From contig ATSW01009566.1 of the NCBI GenBank assembly GCA_000444245.1, positions 1-25,168 on the forward strand: a stretch of DNA of 25,168 nucleotides, given 5' to 3'. Position 1 is the first letter of the stretch, and every line of letters begins with the position of its first letter. Of this stretch, positions 9,813 to 18,907 are shown in pieces. The position numbers and the translations under genes were made by a program. The DNA is from Botryllus schlosseri (Eukaryota > Chordata > Ascidiacea > Stolidobranchia > Styelidae). The notes beneath the pieces were generated by a model. That model was not told the origin of the DNA. It made no database searches and was given only the letters and a program-made list of their open reading frames with translations.

Positions 9813-9891
9813 TCGAAAATGCAATGCGCAGCAGTTAAAACGGTCATTTCATCAACAAGGGTTCCGCCACAATATCGTTTTCCGTCGCGAC
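9813..9891 (-). CDS. MASP-like protease, catalytic histidine exon
   Basis: Carries the catalytic His of the triad. Seen: DGKRYCGGTLVDEMTVLTAA followed by HCIF, giving the paired cysteines CGG (Cys42) and AAHC (Cys58). The acceptor TTGCTTCAG (AG at 9892-9893) is strong, the donor GTAAGT starting at 9812 is consensus, and the exon runs phase 1 to phase 2 over 79 bases. The intron to the previous exon is only about 63 to 69 bases. On the other side lies a 3.6-kb intron filled by a hAT element and a block of diverged repeats. An exon break just after the histidine is common in trypsin-family genes with split protease domains. The sequence is intact. Confidence 0.94.
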
Positions 9892-9960
9892 CTGAAGCAA
9901 TATATTAATGTTTGTATGTCTTTGTAGATTTATCAATAACTTCTATATAAATACCTCCAC

Positions 9961-10068
9961 CGAGATCAACGAATGCCATCCACGGCCAACCACCGGGTTT
10001 TACGACAGCCTTCCCGCTGGATATGTGAGTTGAAATCAAATCCTCCAGTACCAGACGCTTTCCACATT
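9961..10068 (-). CDS. MASP-like protease, exon with activation site and start of serine protease domain
   Basis: Begins the chymotrypsin-fold domain. It starts with CGKRLVLED, the cysteine that normally ties the two chains together after activation, and continues THISSGKAVVKPGGWPWMAF, equivalent to the usual R-I-x-G-G/N-G-x-x-A...WPW. The acceptor ATACTATATTCAG (AG at 10069-10070) is strong and phase 1, so it joins the CCP2 exon to give CRPKCGK. Donor GTGGAG ends the exon at 9961; a second in-phase donor (GTATTT) would end it at 9955 and add two glycines. Oddity: the residue before the expected new N-terminal isoleucine is His (codon at 10025-10027, CAC), where activatable relatives have Arg or Lys. 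That may mean a different activator, a polymorphism, a sequencing error, or loss of activation. Confidence 0.91.
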
Positions 10069-11743
10069 CTGAATATAGTATTAATTCTCAATCCGCTATC
10101 GCAACGAATTGCCGGAAATACTGATTCAAAACTGCTGTTTGTGTAATGTTATCATCACCACATGAATTGAACTCGTAATGGCAAGTGCTTACGCTCCACG
10201 GTCATGCTGGAATGCAAACATCCAAACTTATCACTATAGGGTTGGGCAAAATGGATCTATTTTTATATATATATGGTTATAATCTGAATCCAGTATCAGG
10301 CTTCGATTCGCGTCACATATTCGAGAATCACTCATTATGAAAGATATTTACCTTTATTGCGACCATAAGGATTATAATTCCATTTCATGAAGGATTACTT
10401 GGTATTTTCTCAACCATATACCTACTTCGTTGAACTTTGCGACAAACTGTGACATGACTTCACAGACATGTCATTTCCACTAACTTGCGGAGCTTTGCAC
10501 TACATGTTTCGCAAGATGTAACGAGAAAATTCACTCTCTCTATTGGACTGGAATCATTAGCATTAATTCTCGATTTGGATTCGAGTACGCGAATTATTGA
10601 GCCCAGCGGTGCACATGATTTCAACATTAAGGCTTTACCTATCTTTTCAAACCGTGAATTCTGGAGAGAGAGGTTATATCTGCTTTTTATAGTTTAAATG
10701 ACCATAGGATAAGCTTCGCCATAGGACACAAGTTTGAAACAGTGCAAGAAACACAAACACAAGTCACTCTATTCTGTAGTTTTTGCGCAAAGAGCATAGC
10801 ATGGAATTTCAAACGAGCTCAAATGGCATGGAATCTGCCTCACTCACTATTTGCTAACAAGCGGACAATCGCAGCACAGCGAAACGCGCAATCGATTTCT
10901 GAAACCTACACTGCTGTAGGAATTGTATATTGCCTACATACGGCGAATACGTAATGCGGAACAAATACATTCCCTTACTGGTGTTTAGCTGTCATGTATT
11001 TTCCATCCATACCTTCGTTAAATTGTGGTATGTGATAGCCTTTACGGTGTTTTGGACTGCAATAGTCATTTACACCAGGTCGATATTCCATGCTATACGA
11101 TTCTATATCTGCCGTATTGTAGCACAGTCCACTTCTATGCTTTTGCAAGGCACCGCCGGGGCCTACGATACGATACGATCGTAGGCACTGGCACCACTTA
11201 TACGAGGATCAGGGGCTGGCGAAAAGGGGCCTAGACTAGATAGCCCCCGTGTGAAGATCGCTGATGTGATAAGATACAGGTCGCCAACTCAATTACCTAA
11301 GCTTTTAGGTTTTATATATTTGCGAATCTTATTCCAAGTAAATCTGCATCCCCAATCATGGATCCACAGCCTGAATGATGTTATAAACCATTTCAGTTTG
11401 ATGTTAGTGAGGGACATATATAGCTTTGCTGATACAAGATACAGCGTCCGTTTCCATATTGTAAAAAATGAGATTGGACGAGCAAAGGACAATAGAAAAT
11501 AGAAAACCGAGATTAGGGCCAAACATAAAATATCGTTTGGTTTTCCTTTCATCCCTTTCGTCAATCAATCTGTATTAAATCAATTCAAATAACTGAATAT
11601 TTCACTAAAGGACAAAATGAAATATGTATTTGGGAATGTATAGAATTTTAACGGTTAATACGGTGCAGAGAGAATGCTCTCGCCGACCCGCTTTCTCTTG
11701 CTGATGTTGTTATTCACTTGAGTTTCTTTATGAGGTACATTAC

Positions 11744-11768
11744 GTGTGTGTGTGTGTGTGTGTGTGTG
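11744..11768. repeat. GT dinucleotide microsatellite
   Basis: Twelve and a half GT units, followed by AAGGGGGGGTCAG. Confidence 0.95.
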
Positions 11769-11779
11769 AAGGGGGGGTC

Positions 11780-11818
11780 AGTGCCTCACCAGCCATGAAT
11801 CTCACTGCACGTCACTGA
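11780..11818. mobile_element. Possible DNA-transposon end with inner palindrome
   Basis: It reads CAGTGCCTCACC...CACGTCACTG; the reverse complement begins CAGTGACGTGCAGTGAG, a recurrent terminus of animal DNA transposons as I recall. The far end is not seen. Confidence 0.35.
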
Positions 11819-12399
11819 TCCCGTCATATCCGGGATCGGTTGTCTCAAAAATTCGATTATACCAGAAATCAAAGAAAAGTTTCTTGTACAGTAGCTGCAT
11901 GATTTATGCAGGGGCATATAGCCCTTACCAGTTTTGACAAGCGACATAAATGCGCAGTGCGCTACCCTCTTTGACGTATGGCCTCCGAATTTTTAAACTC
12001 ATGCTGGTGCCCATGATGACATTTTTGGAACCGTTCATGTCAGCGGCTCAGCCCATAAGGAAAGTTTCCTGTCGGCCCGCCATATAAATTAGAATCTTAA
12101 ATCTCAATTCCAAAATGAAAGAAGTTGGACGCTTGTTCATTCATTAGAGAAATGATTCATCGCATTTTAAATTGATTGAACATTTTGGAACGTATTTTTC
12201 TGCATGGTGTCGCAATAGCGAGTCTACTACTACGGTCTACTGCCGTACGTCGCAAGGGTGCAAGTAATGTAGGCCTGCTGTTTAAACGTAGCCTACAACT
12301 TGTTTCGAACAAGTTCGACGTTAAGGGTATTTTAATTATACTTAGTTAAATAACGACAATCCAATAGAGCGACACTTGGTAGTAGAACAGAGGCAATAG

Positions 12400-13268
12400 C
12401 AGGGGTGTCAAACATATGGCCCGCAGGCCGCATCCGGCCCGCCAGACGATTTCATCCAGCCCGCGAAGCAACTCTGAGCAGATTAAAAAATGCATATATT
12501 ATCCATCCTATCATTCTTGTTTGTTGACCTGTTGATTTGTTTTGAAAGAAATAGCTCCGTTAATTATTTCCTCGAGGCAGTAAATGCCGAGTATGTTCGT
12601 AGGTCACATTATAGCCATAACCACCCGAATACGGTGTTGTGCTTTCATACACTAGTTACCACTATAAGGAACAATTGACACCCAATATCGAAAAGTCACA
12701 AAGTGCACACTGAGTTGAGTTTTATGGAAAATATGCCAAAAAGTAGTTATTCACAGAAGCGGAAACGCCAATGCCGGACCGCTACAGGCAGTTTACATGG
12801 ATAATATATTAGTTTGGCAAAATATAATTCAAATATCAGGGCATGGTCGCGCTGCCGTATAATCTCAAACCTGAATCGTGATTTAATAATAATAAAACTA
12901 ATTCCAACGCCCGCGCGTACAGTTTACTCTCTTGTATTCCTCACAACGCAATACGCATACATAAGGTTAACGTCAGATTGCGACTAAAGCAAAGGGAGCA
13001 TAGAAATAAGTGAACTTATATCGTCGTTACCGCCACTGTTTTAACAGCGGTTTCAACCGGCGACTCATAATCATCAATTACATTGTTCGCTACTTAAGGT
13101 GTTCCTACTTTCTAGCATAAAACCCCTATGATTCGTGATACAATTGTAGTACTGTTATTTATATATGCTTGATAATAAAGTATTCATGCGAAAAGCAAAG
13201 GGTGCGGCCTGCGAGCAATTTGAAGGTTTGAATCTGGCCCGCCACATAATTTGAGTTTGACACCCCTG
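12400..13268. mobile_element. hAT-type element, about 869 bp
   Basis: Ends CAGGGGTGTCAAACATATGG at 12400 and the reverse complement of CAGGGGTGTCAAACTCAAAT at 13268, each followed by GGCCCGC/GCGGGCC blocks, a textbook Charlie-like pattern. Flanks GGCAATAG and CGCTATAG agree at six of eight positions, so the insertion is older than those at 1263, 3449 and 6243. No transposase is recognised. Confidence 0.88.
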
Positions 13269-13469
13269 CGCTATAGCAAACAGCAAAGTCGCACTACTTT
13301 CAAAAGGTACCTAACAGTCACAGTCAAATTAGTGGTATTAGGACTTTGTGAGCTTCACATTGCAGAAACGTTAATAGAACCACGTATATATTATGTCTAA
13401 TATCGAAAAGGCATCATTAGATCAAGTTTCCAATATACTTCATGCGAGTTGCATAAATTAGAAAAAAAA

Positions 13470-13562
13470 ACCTTAGGTTTAAATTTTTAAGGTTCGCCGG
13501 TACATAACATCTGTCTTGAATTCTTTGCCGGTCCGCGAAGTCAAAAAGGTTGAGAACCACCG
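13470..13562. mobile_element. Single Charlie-like hAT terminus
   Basis: The reverse complement begins CGGTGGTTCTCAACCTTTTT, then GCGGACCGGC, the signature end of MER5/Charlie-type hATs (usual start CAGTGGTTCTCAACC). ATCTAGG follows, again a CTAG-type target. No left partner is found. Confidence 0.6.
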
Positions 13563-14072
13563 ATCTAGGTCGCAGCTGAATACGCAGTGTTATTCTATAG
13601 CTAAACACAAAATTGCCCCAGCTTGGCGAACCGATAACTTCAAGATTCACTCCGAAAATTGGTCTGTGCTACATGCAACAGAGTAACACACGATAGAAAT
13701 TATACCGCTTTGCTTCATGCATATACCATCGATAGTTTTTCTAAATGGGCATGTGTAATTTGTGGTTTGGCGGCCGTGTATAGCATAAATTGACAACAAT
13801 GAATGTTATTGTAATGTAACTTAGGGAATATTAATGATAAAAGCTTAGAGGCATTATATTCGACTAATTTATGGCGACAATTATTCTTGAATATTACTCT
13901 TGTAGATAGTTGTTCACTTGGATAAGTAAATTCTGTTTGATCTGAATCACACCGAAATGATTTCATTGCCTATTTATATACAGCCTATATCTCTGCGTAG
14001 AACAGTAACAGGTTTAGGCGTGCACTCGTGCAGTACAAACAAATGTTAAGAACCATCACGCATCCAGGCATT

Positions 14073-14189
14073 TTAGAAGTTCACCCATTCAATTCTCTCA
14101 TATACATCATCCGGCACGAGAGTTATGTGCTTTGAGGCGGAATTGCCATCACTCAGTATATCATCCGGCTCTCGTTTACTTTCAACTCC
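14073..14189 (-). CDS. Possible alternative terminal exon inside the CCP2-protease intron (weak)
   Basis: A reading frame of 38 codons ending in TAA (14073-14075), with GVESKREPDDILSD near its start and PDDVYERIEWVNF at its end. The frame is closed directly upstream and an AG precedes it, so it could be an exon. Its place, between the last CCP exon and the first protease exon, is where vertebrate MASP1 carries its alternative MASP-3 protease exon; truncated isoforms made from alternative exons are also known for MASP genes. However, the acceptor tract is purine-rich and the phase fits the CCP2 donor (phase 1) only if an even poorer internal AG is used. I do not recognise a domain. Confidence 0.2.
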   Translation of the reverse strand, partial: GVESKREPDDILSDGNSASKHITLVPDDVYERIEWVNF

Positions 14190-14265
14190 CTACAAATTCT
14201 CCGTTGTTAAACTAGATGCCATAGACATACAGTTAAATGTCTTCAACTCATCCACATAACCCAAG

Positions 14266-15117
14266 ACGGGATGGTGTGAACGTGACGTTCACGTTCGCAT
14301 TCTGTGTTTGACCCTCGGAAATTTAAAGGTTCACGTTCACAAAGAACCTTGGTAGGTTCTACACTGTGAACCTATTTCATATATTACAATCTTAAACGTA
14401 TTTGTACATCTTTGGTTGAAATTCTATGCATTTCAACTTTGGGCCACACATGGCGCTGGCAGCATAAAAAAAATCAACACTAATCGAGCATGCACCTTGC
14501 CAATCTCAAAAATTTTACTTGATTTGATACAAAAATTGCTCCAAATATGCAGCTTTCCGTTTGTGAATATTTAGTGACTCTCTGCTGTGAGCTTGACCCG
14601 CAATCACACAACATCAAGAGCGCAATACGCTACATGAAGGTAGTCAGCGAATGATGCGTATTCTAGATATCCTTGAATTTAAAGAAAGAATACATCGTTG
14701 TCTAATGTAAAAAATCTAGCAGGCCAACGAGATCCATCTTGATTTTCTATGTTTATTGTATTGTACCGCTCAATATCAATGCAGCAATAGTCAGACACCG
14801 AATACATTGTCCGGTCACCGGTCTGGCATAAGACCGTCAAGGCGTAAGCTTATATTCCCTTGCAAGCCCTCGCCGAAATTGTTGACAAAGCGACGGAAGA
14901 TACTGATTTTATGCTATTATTATGTCATTTGATTGCCCCAGTTGATAGCGTGTGCAATGTACATTGATATATCACTTTACTGAAATGGAATGTAGGGTTG
15001 GATTGGAAATACGACGTCACGTGACGTCATAGGTTCACGATCGCGTTCACGCAGAACCTTTTTAAAAGGTTCGCGTCCACACGAACCTAAACCTTTCAGA
15101 GGTTCACACCATCCCTA
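14266..15117. mobile_element. DNA transposon relic with TTCACG-repeat ends
   Basis: GGGATGGTGTGAAC at 14268 is matched in inverted orientation at 15103-15116 (reverse complement AGGGATGGTGTGAAC). Next to each end are many short motifs of the type GGTTCACG, GTTCACG and GAACC (14275-14375 and 15030-15105). A perfect 16-base palindrome, GACGTCACGTGACGTC, lies at 15013-15028. The target duplication is unresolved, so hAT membership is inferred from the resemblance in design to the element at 1263. Confidence 0.75.
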
Positions 15118-15434
15118 ATCTACCAAGCATTGCCTGGTCGCCTAGCAAGGATGTGATATGTAGTAGTCCTGCACAGCAGCACAGCCCTTCTATGGCTATT
15201 AAGTGAAGCCATCTCAGCTAACTGACTTGCTAGTTTTATAACGCAACAATCTGCAGTCCGCAGTCATATTTTGTAACCTCAGAATCAGGATTATTTGAGA
15301 TGTGTTGGGAAGATGGTTCGGCCAAACCAGGTAATATATCGCTTGCTGAGTAACCATGCAAGTTATTACCGTGAATCCATTGTATCACAGCAATGCCTAG
15401 TCTACATCAACAGAATGGCAGAAATCACACTCAC
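15118..15434 (-). other. Intron end next to the CCP2 exon, no feature
   Basis: I find no repeat, RNA or coding signal here apart from the donor site at 15433-15434. Confidence 0.7.
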
Positions 15435-15541
15435 TTGGTCGGCATACTGGAATTTCTCTTCCACCCGTTGAATCGCCATACGGAATCCATTTCTTGGTGT
15501 GTTCACATTTCCAAGTAGCATATCCTGCTGTCTGCTTGTAC
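15435..15541 (-). CDS. MASP-like protease, CCP2 exon, second half
   Basis: Completes the second CCP module: YKQTAGYATWKC (Cys3), the conserved tryptophan in KKWIPYGD, and REIPVCRP (Cys4). The ending matches the I/L-P-x-C-x-P that precedes the protease domain in MASPs and C1s, where Cys-Gly follows; the next exon supplies exactly CGK. The acceptor is CAATGAAAG (AG at 15542-15543), pyrimidine-poor but the only AG available, because the frame is closed just upstream. The donor is a near-consensus GTGAGT starting at 15434. The length of 107 bases takes phase 2 to phase 1, matching both neighbours. The next exon lies 5.4 kb away, behind an intron with several transposons. Confidence 0.86.
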
Positions 15542-15723
15542 CTTTCATTGCACAGCAAAGTTCAGTCAAAGTTCAATTAATTAGCGATAATGTTGCTGCA
15601 CAAGTTTCATCACTGGAATGATACAATGCGACTTTATCACGCTAAATTTCGGCCGCTAAATGGGGCTTTGCGGAATTTTTGAGTCGCCGACGAGCAGTAA
15701 TTATGAGCGACCACCGACTAGAC

Positions 15724-16527
15724 CAAGGGTGGGCAACCTGCGGCCACAGAAGGACGCGTGGACGCGTCAGTCAATTAGTATGTGTTGGCGGCCGTCGACA
15801 TGAAAATCAGATTTACGGATTGACTCCTGAATTTATGAGAGATTGATTAATCTTTGAGAGATTGAAATTTTCTTCGCGCTAGGCGCGATTCAATGCGACT
15901 TCAATTTTCGATTTTGATATAGTACCGACCTTCGTAATCTAAGCATCCAAAGTACAGATGCGAACAGCGGAGGAATATAATGCACCCCCTATAAAAATAC
16001 CAACTTGGAATTGCGTGCTCCTAATGAAACAAATTTGTTTCTGGTATGTTGGAGAGATTCCAATATCGGACCACTATATACCAGCAATCCTGATAGGAAT
16101 AAAAGCATGCAGCAAAGTGACTAAAAACAATTGGCCCACCCGAATATGCATCATTTATAACTTTCCCTACGGCCTACATTTTCGAAAGCACTCCCTCCGT
16201 CAACTGGTGAGTATGATCACGTGGGCTGAGAAAGGATATATACTTGATAATAGTAAAGCAATATGCGAAACTACTAATGTTAATGACGAAATTCCTTCGT
16301 GAATCTGAACAAAAATCCACGCTTCGCACGACCATTACCGTTCCCAGTAACTCTTCATTACATGACTACTAGTGATTTCGATGCGCATAGTATAAGACCA
16401 TACGAAAACGTTCAACATGGGTTTTTGTGTCCAGTTAGTTCATTGCGACTATGTCCTGGAATGCGACCGTATGCTACATAAGTAATCGAAATGCCACCGT
16501 GCATAGCAATATAGTTTCCAAACCTTG
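15724..16527 (-). mobile_element. hAT-type element, about 804 bp, inverted relative of 3449-4238
   Basis: Starts CAAGGGTGGGCAACCTGCGG at 15724 and ends CCAAACCTTG at 16527. Flanks GACTAGAC (15716-15723) and GACTAGTC (16528-16535) agree at seven of eight positions. Read on the minus strand it aligns with 3449-4238 throughout, for example GTCGACGGCCGCCAACA, GCGCGAAGAAAATTTCAA, GTGGGCCAAT, ACATTAGTAGTTT-like and GCATTTCGA-TACT blocks. Identity by eye is moderate. The 114-codon frame at 15958-16302 falls inside and is not a host gene. Confidence 0.9.
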
Positions 16528-16986
16528 GACTAGTCTGATTAATATCAACTCATTGCAATGGTTACGGACAGAAACGGCTAAATGAGGCTTACCCTATGGA
16601 CTGGTGCGATTTTTCGATAAAATTGATTGGTCCAATATATCGATGACAAGCCGAAATCTCTCGAAGTATTGGTCAATAACGGAATGTGACCAACTGTGAC
16701 AATACATAACTATGTGAGAGTTCAGTATTTTGTGGATAAACTACTCTAGAATATAATTGGAATATGTGATACAGCAGCTAAACCAGAAATTCACTGATTT
16801 GCCGGGAATTGTCTCGAAATTTTGGGATTCAGCATTATATTGATAGTTTTATGGATACCTATCACAAGTTCGCCCCCAGTTACAAAATTATGAGGTTTTT
16901 ATTTCACAATAGATCCGAACCCTGGATGGTAATCAATGTCGAGGTGTTGGTTATCCGGCATTATGTCATTGCACTAACATCTAGTT

Positions 16987-17507
16987 CAGGGAAGGAGGAA
17001 AACAGCCCGCGGGCCGGATCCGGTCCGTGACGTGATTTTGAGCGGCCCGCAGACAGTTTTGGTCATAAATGATATTAATATGGCCGGCTGTCACAATCTT
17101 CCATGATTCTACACTACTTGCTTACTATACGTAAAATGATAGTGACTGTAGGTTATTATTTCTTTTTTATCGGACACAAATAATAATTCTTTGTCTTCTT
17201 TGTGTCCGCACGGCGCACATGCAGCCAGAGTTCAAAGAACCTGTACAATACACAGCTTTTATCGACAACAGATGTATTATCATCGACTTCAGCAGTTATT
17301 GAAGTAGGCTACATTGCGTTAATATATTCATTCAATACTGCTTTGGTCTCTATGCTTCAAACTTAAATTTTGCATTACATGCGATAAATTCTTGTATATG
17401 TGGATAAATACGTGTTTAATGTATCGATTCAGGAATCCGGCCCGCCAAGTAGGCCTACTTCATTTTCCCGTATCCGGTTCGCCGACTGGAGAAGTTGCCC
17501 GCCCCTG
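16987..17507. mobile_element. hAT-type element, about 521 bp
   Basis: Left end CAGGGAAGGAGGAAAACAGC at 16987 followed by CCGCGGGCCGGATCCGG; right end is the reverse complement of CAGGGGCGGGCAACTTC at 17507 with GGCCCGCC inside. Flanks ATCTAGTT and ATCCAGTT agree at seven of eight. It lies in the intron between the two CCP2 exons. Confidence 0.85.
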
Positions 17508-17635
17508 ATCCAGTTGATCGGCATCAGCCACAATTTGGATGACTCGCACAGCAAGCGGCAATCGCCCTAGATTCGGTTTAGTCAGCAAATATCAATTCAT
17601 GTACAGATCCGGCATGGAGAACAGTAAGTTATGTC

Positions 17636-17814
17636 CAATGTTCCCTCTCAGCTGCGCAAGTGCGCAATTGCGCAGTGCTGACACGGTCTCTAAGTTGCTC
17701 ATAAAATATCCAAAATGATGACCCTTTTTTTAGTCGTTACGCACCGTCGTCCAAGGGTCTGCGCAGTAAGTTGGTGAGTGTGCGCAGACTCGTTAAAAAT
17801 TAGAGGGAACATAG
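17636..17814. mobile_element. hAT MITE of 179 bp with TGCGCA motifs
   Basis: Ends CAATGTTCCCTCTCAGCTGC and the reverse complement of CTATGTTCCCTCTAATTTTT. An exact duplication GTTATGTC sits at 17628-17635 and 17815-17822. Inside are TGCGCAAGTGCGCAATTGCG and further TGCGCAG motifs, as in the animal hAT group starting CAGTGTTCCCTCTAA. Too short to encode anything. Confidence 0.92.
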
Positions 17815-17988
17815 GTTATGTCTATGTGTACTAAAGGAATATAAAAAAGTTACGTCTAACGATGATACTCAATGGACTCAATGGACATTTCCCTTTACAG
17901 TTATTGCAGATGCACAGAAAAGCATGCATTATGCGATGAATATGAGATAAATCACACTAAGATATTGTAGGCAGTGAAGGCAATTCAC

Positions 17989-18103
17989 CACTGATTGCAT
18001 CGCACTGTAACTTTCTCCAAATAGGTGAATTCCTTCCCAGCAAAATCCACGATATGAGAATAATTTACTGCGATCAAATTGTCGGGAGATCCGCACGATA
18101 TGA
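17989..18103 (-). CDS. MASP-like protease, CCP2 exon, first half
   Basis: First part of the second Sushi/CCP module. It opens with ISCGSPDNLIAVNYSH (Cys1) and reaches KVTVRCNQ (Cys2). The acceptor GGTATTTCAG (AG at 18104-18105) is in phase 1 and joins the CCP1 exon across a 65-base intron. Two donors are possible, both phase 2: GTGAAT, ending the exon at 17989 (preferred), or GTGGTG, ending it at 17992. They differ by one residue. With the preferred donor the joined module reads CNQWYKQ, resembling the C-x-x-x-Y-Y-K of vertebrate MASP CCP2. Splitting of CCP2 over two exons also fits my recollection of vertebrate MASP genes. The following intron (15542-17988) holds three transposons. Confidence 0.88.
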
Positions 18104-18168
18104 CTGAAATACCAGAAAGCATTACGCCTACTTAACATCGTAAAGAAGTTACAATTTTGCTGTTATAC

Positions 18169-18357
18169 TTTGACATGTTGGCTCATCGTGAGTCCATTCG
18201 CCTTCGTCATTGCATACGGTATGCTGGTGGCCTTGCATGTCGAATCCCAGGTCGCAAGCGAATGTCACGACATCCTCGAATTCGTAGTAGCTTTTGTTAT
18301 TAGTTGAGGTGATAGTTCCGTTTATTGGCGCTCGCAACGGTTTCTCGCAACGTATCT
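18169..18357 (-). CDS. MASP-like protease, complete CCP1 (Sushi) exon
   Basis: A complete Sushi/CCP module in one symmetric phase 1-1 exon of 189 bases, the classic arrangement for this module. Seen: all four cysteines in order (IRC, TFAC, HTVC, PTC) and the conserved tryptophan in GEWTHDEPTC. The acceptor is ATTCGATTTTCAG with intron AG at 18358-18359; the donor GTATAA begins at 18168. In MASP, C1r and C1s the two CCP modules sit between the second CUB and the protease and help recognise C4 or C2. The position here, directly after a CUB half and before a second CCP, fits that order. The exon is intact, with no stop or frameshift. Confidence 0.94.
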
Positions 18358-18475
18358 CTGAAAATCGAATCAATGCTATGTATGGTTTCGTACACGAATT
18401 GACGTAACGACACCCTTGAAATTATTTATTGCGCCTCAAATTCTCATTCTAGTTCAATATGATATGATATTTTAC

Positions 18476-18629
18476 TAGTCGTGTTGTAGTATAGCTGGAA
18501 ACCGGTTCCTTCCACGGACAGATCAGATTGAAACCGGACTGTCACGTTTCGTGTGTTGAGATGCAAAGTCCTATTGAAAGGCGGCCGTTCTGCGTTGCAA
18601 TACGTTGTAGAGTTATCTTCGTACTGGAT
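18476..18629 (-). CDS. MASP/C1r/C1s-like protease, exon with C-terminal half of a CUB domain
   Basis: First recognisable exon of a minus-strand complement-type serine protease gene. CUB domains in this family drive calcium-dependent dimerisation and binding to collectins, ficolins or C1q. Seen: 51 codons with the CUB pattern TYCNAERPPF, then NVTVRFQSDLSVEGTGFQLYY, which carries the conserved F-x-SD and GF-x-x-Y core. Three N-glycosylation sequons are present (NST, NRT, NVT). The acceptor is a pyrimidine-rich CCTGTGCAG (intron AG at 18630-18631) in phase 0; the donor GTAAAA starts at 18475 in phase 1, matching the next exon across a 118-base intron. The first half of the CUB, with its first cysteine pair, is not found upstream: 18908-20044 there is a transposon. 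Family assignment rests mainly on the downstream exons; alone this would only be a CUB protein. Confidence 0.88.
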
Positions 18630-18907
18630 CTGCACAGGTGTAAATAGGATGAATTGTTAGGTGCGATTTTTGGTGGAAGAAGCTATGTGGAGGCGTTGAA
18701 TGAAATAAAATGTGTACGTTAATAATTTCACACTCGGCACTTTATTCGGAACATGGGATAAATGTTATTTAAGATTTCAGAAAGGATTAGTATAGTCTTA
18801 GAAATATCATACTATTATACGTAAAGCATTTTAAGATATGCTCATCTGGATATATGTAGGTCTACATATAAGCCCATAATTTATACATATTTATTAGTAG
18901 TGCAGAC

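Larger units (their letters stand above)
10069..12399 (-). other. Long intron of the protease gene, left part
   Basis: This is part of the intron 10069-15434. Here I see an AT run (10259-10274), a perfect 9-bp stem hairpin (11161-11186), a GT microsatellite (11744-11768), a CAGTG-type transposon end (11780-11818) and a GCCCGCC block near 12076 that may be another hAT relic. Plus-strand frames around 10485-11500 show no domain and I do not call genes. Confidence 0.75.

Noticed and set aside
11251-11564. Overlapping frames on both strands, one with a hydrophobic segment
   Set aside because: Neither strand shows a domain or splice logic and composition is AT-rich.
13715-13966. Minus-strand frame of 83 codons beginning MKSFRCDSDQTEF
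   Set aside because: No family recognised and no compatible splice sites with the protease gene.
14258-15127. Target duplication for the GGGATGGTGTGAAC element (ACCCAAG against CTACCAAG)
   Set aside because: The match is partial and would make the two termini unequal, so I left it unresolved.
15958-16302. Open frame of 114 codons, one of the longest in the window
   Set aside because: It lies inside the hAT element 15724-16527 on the strand opposite to its relative and shows no domain.
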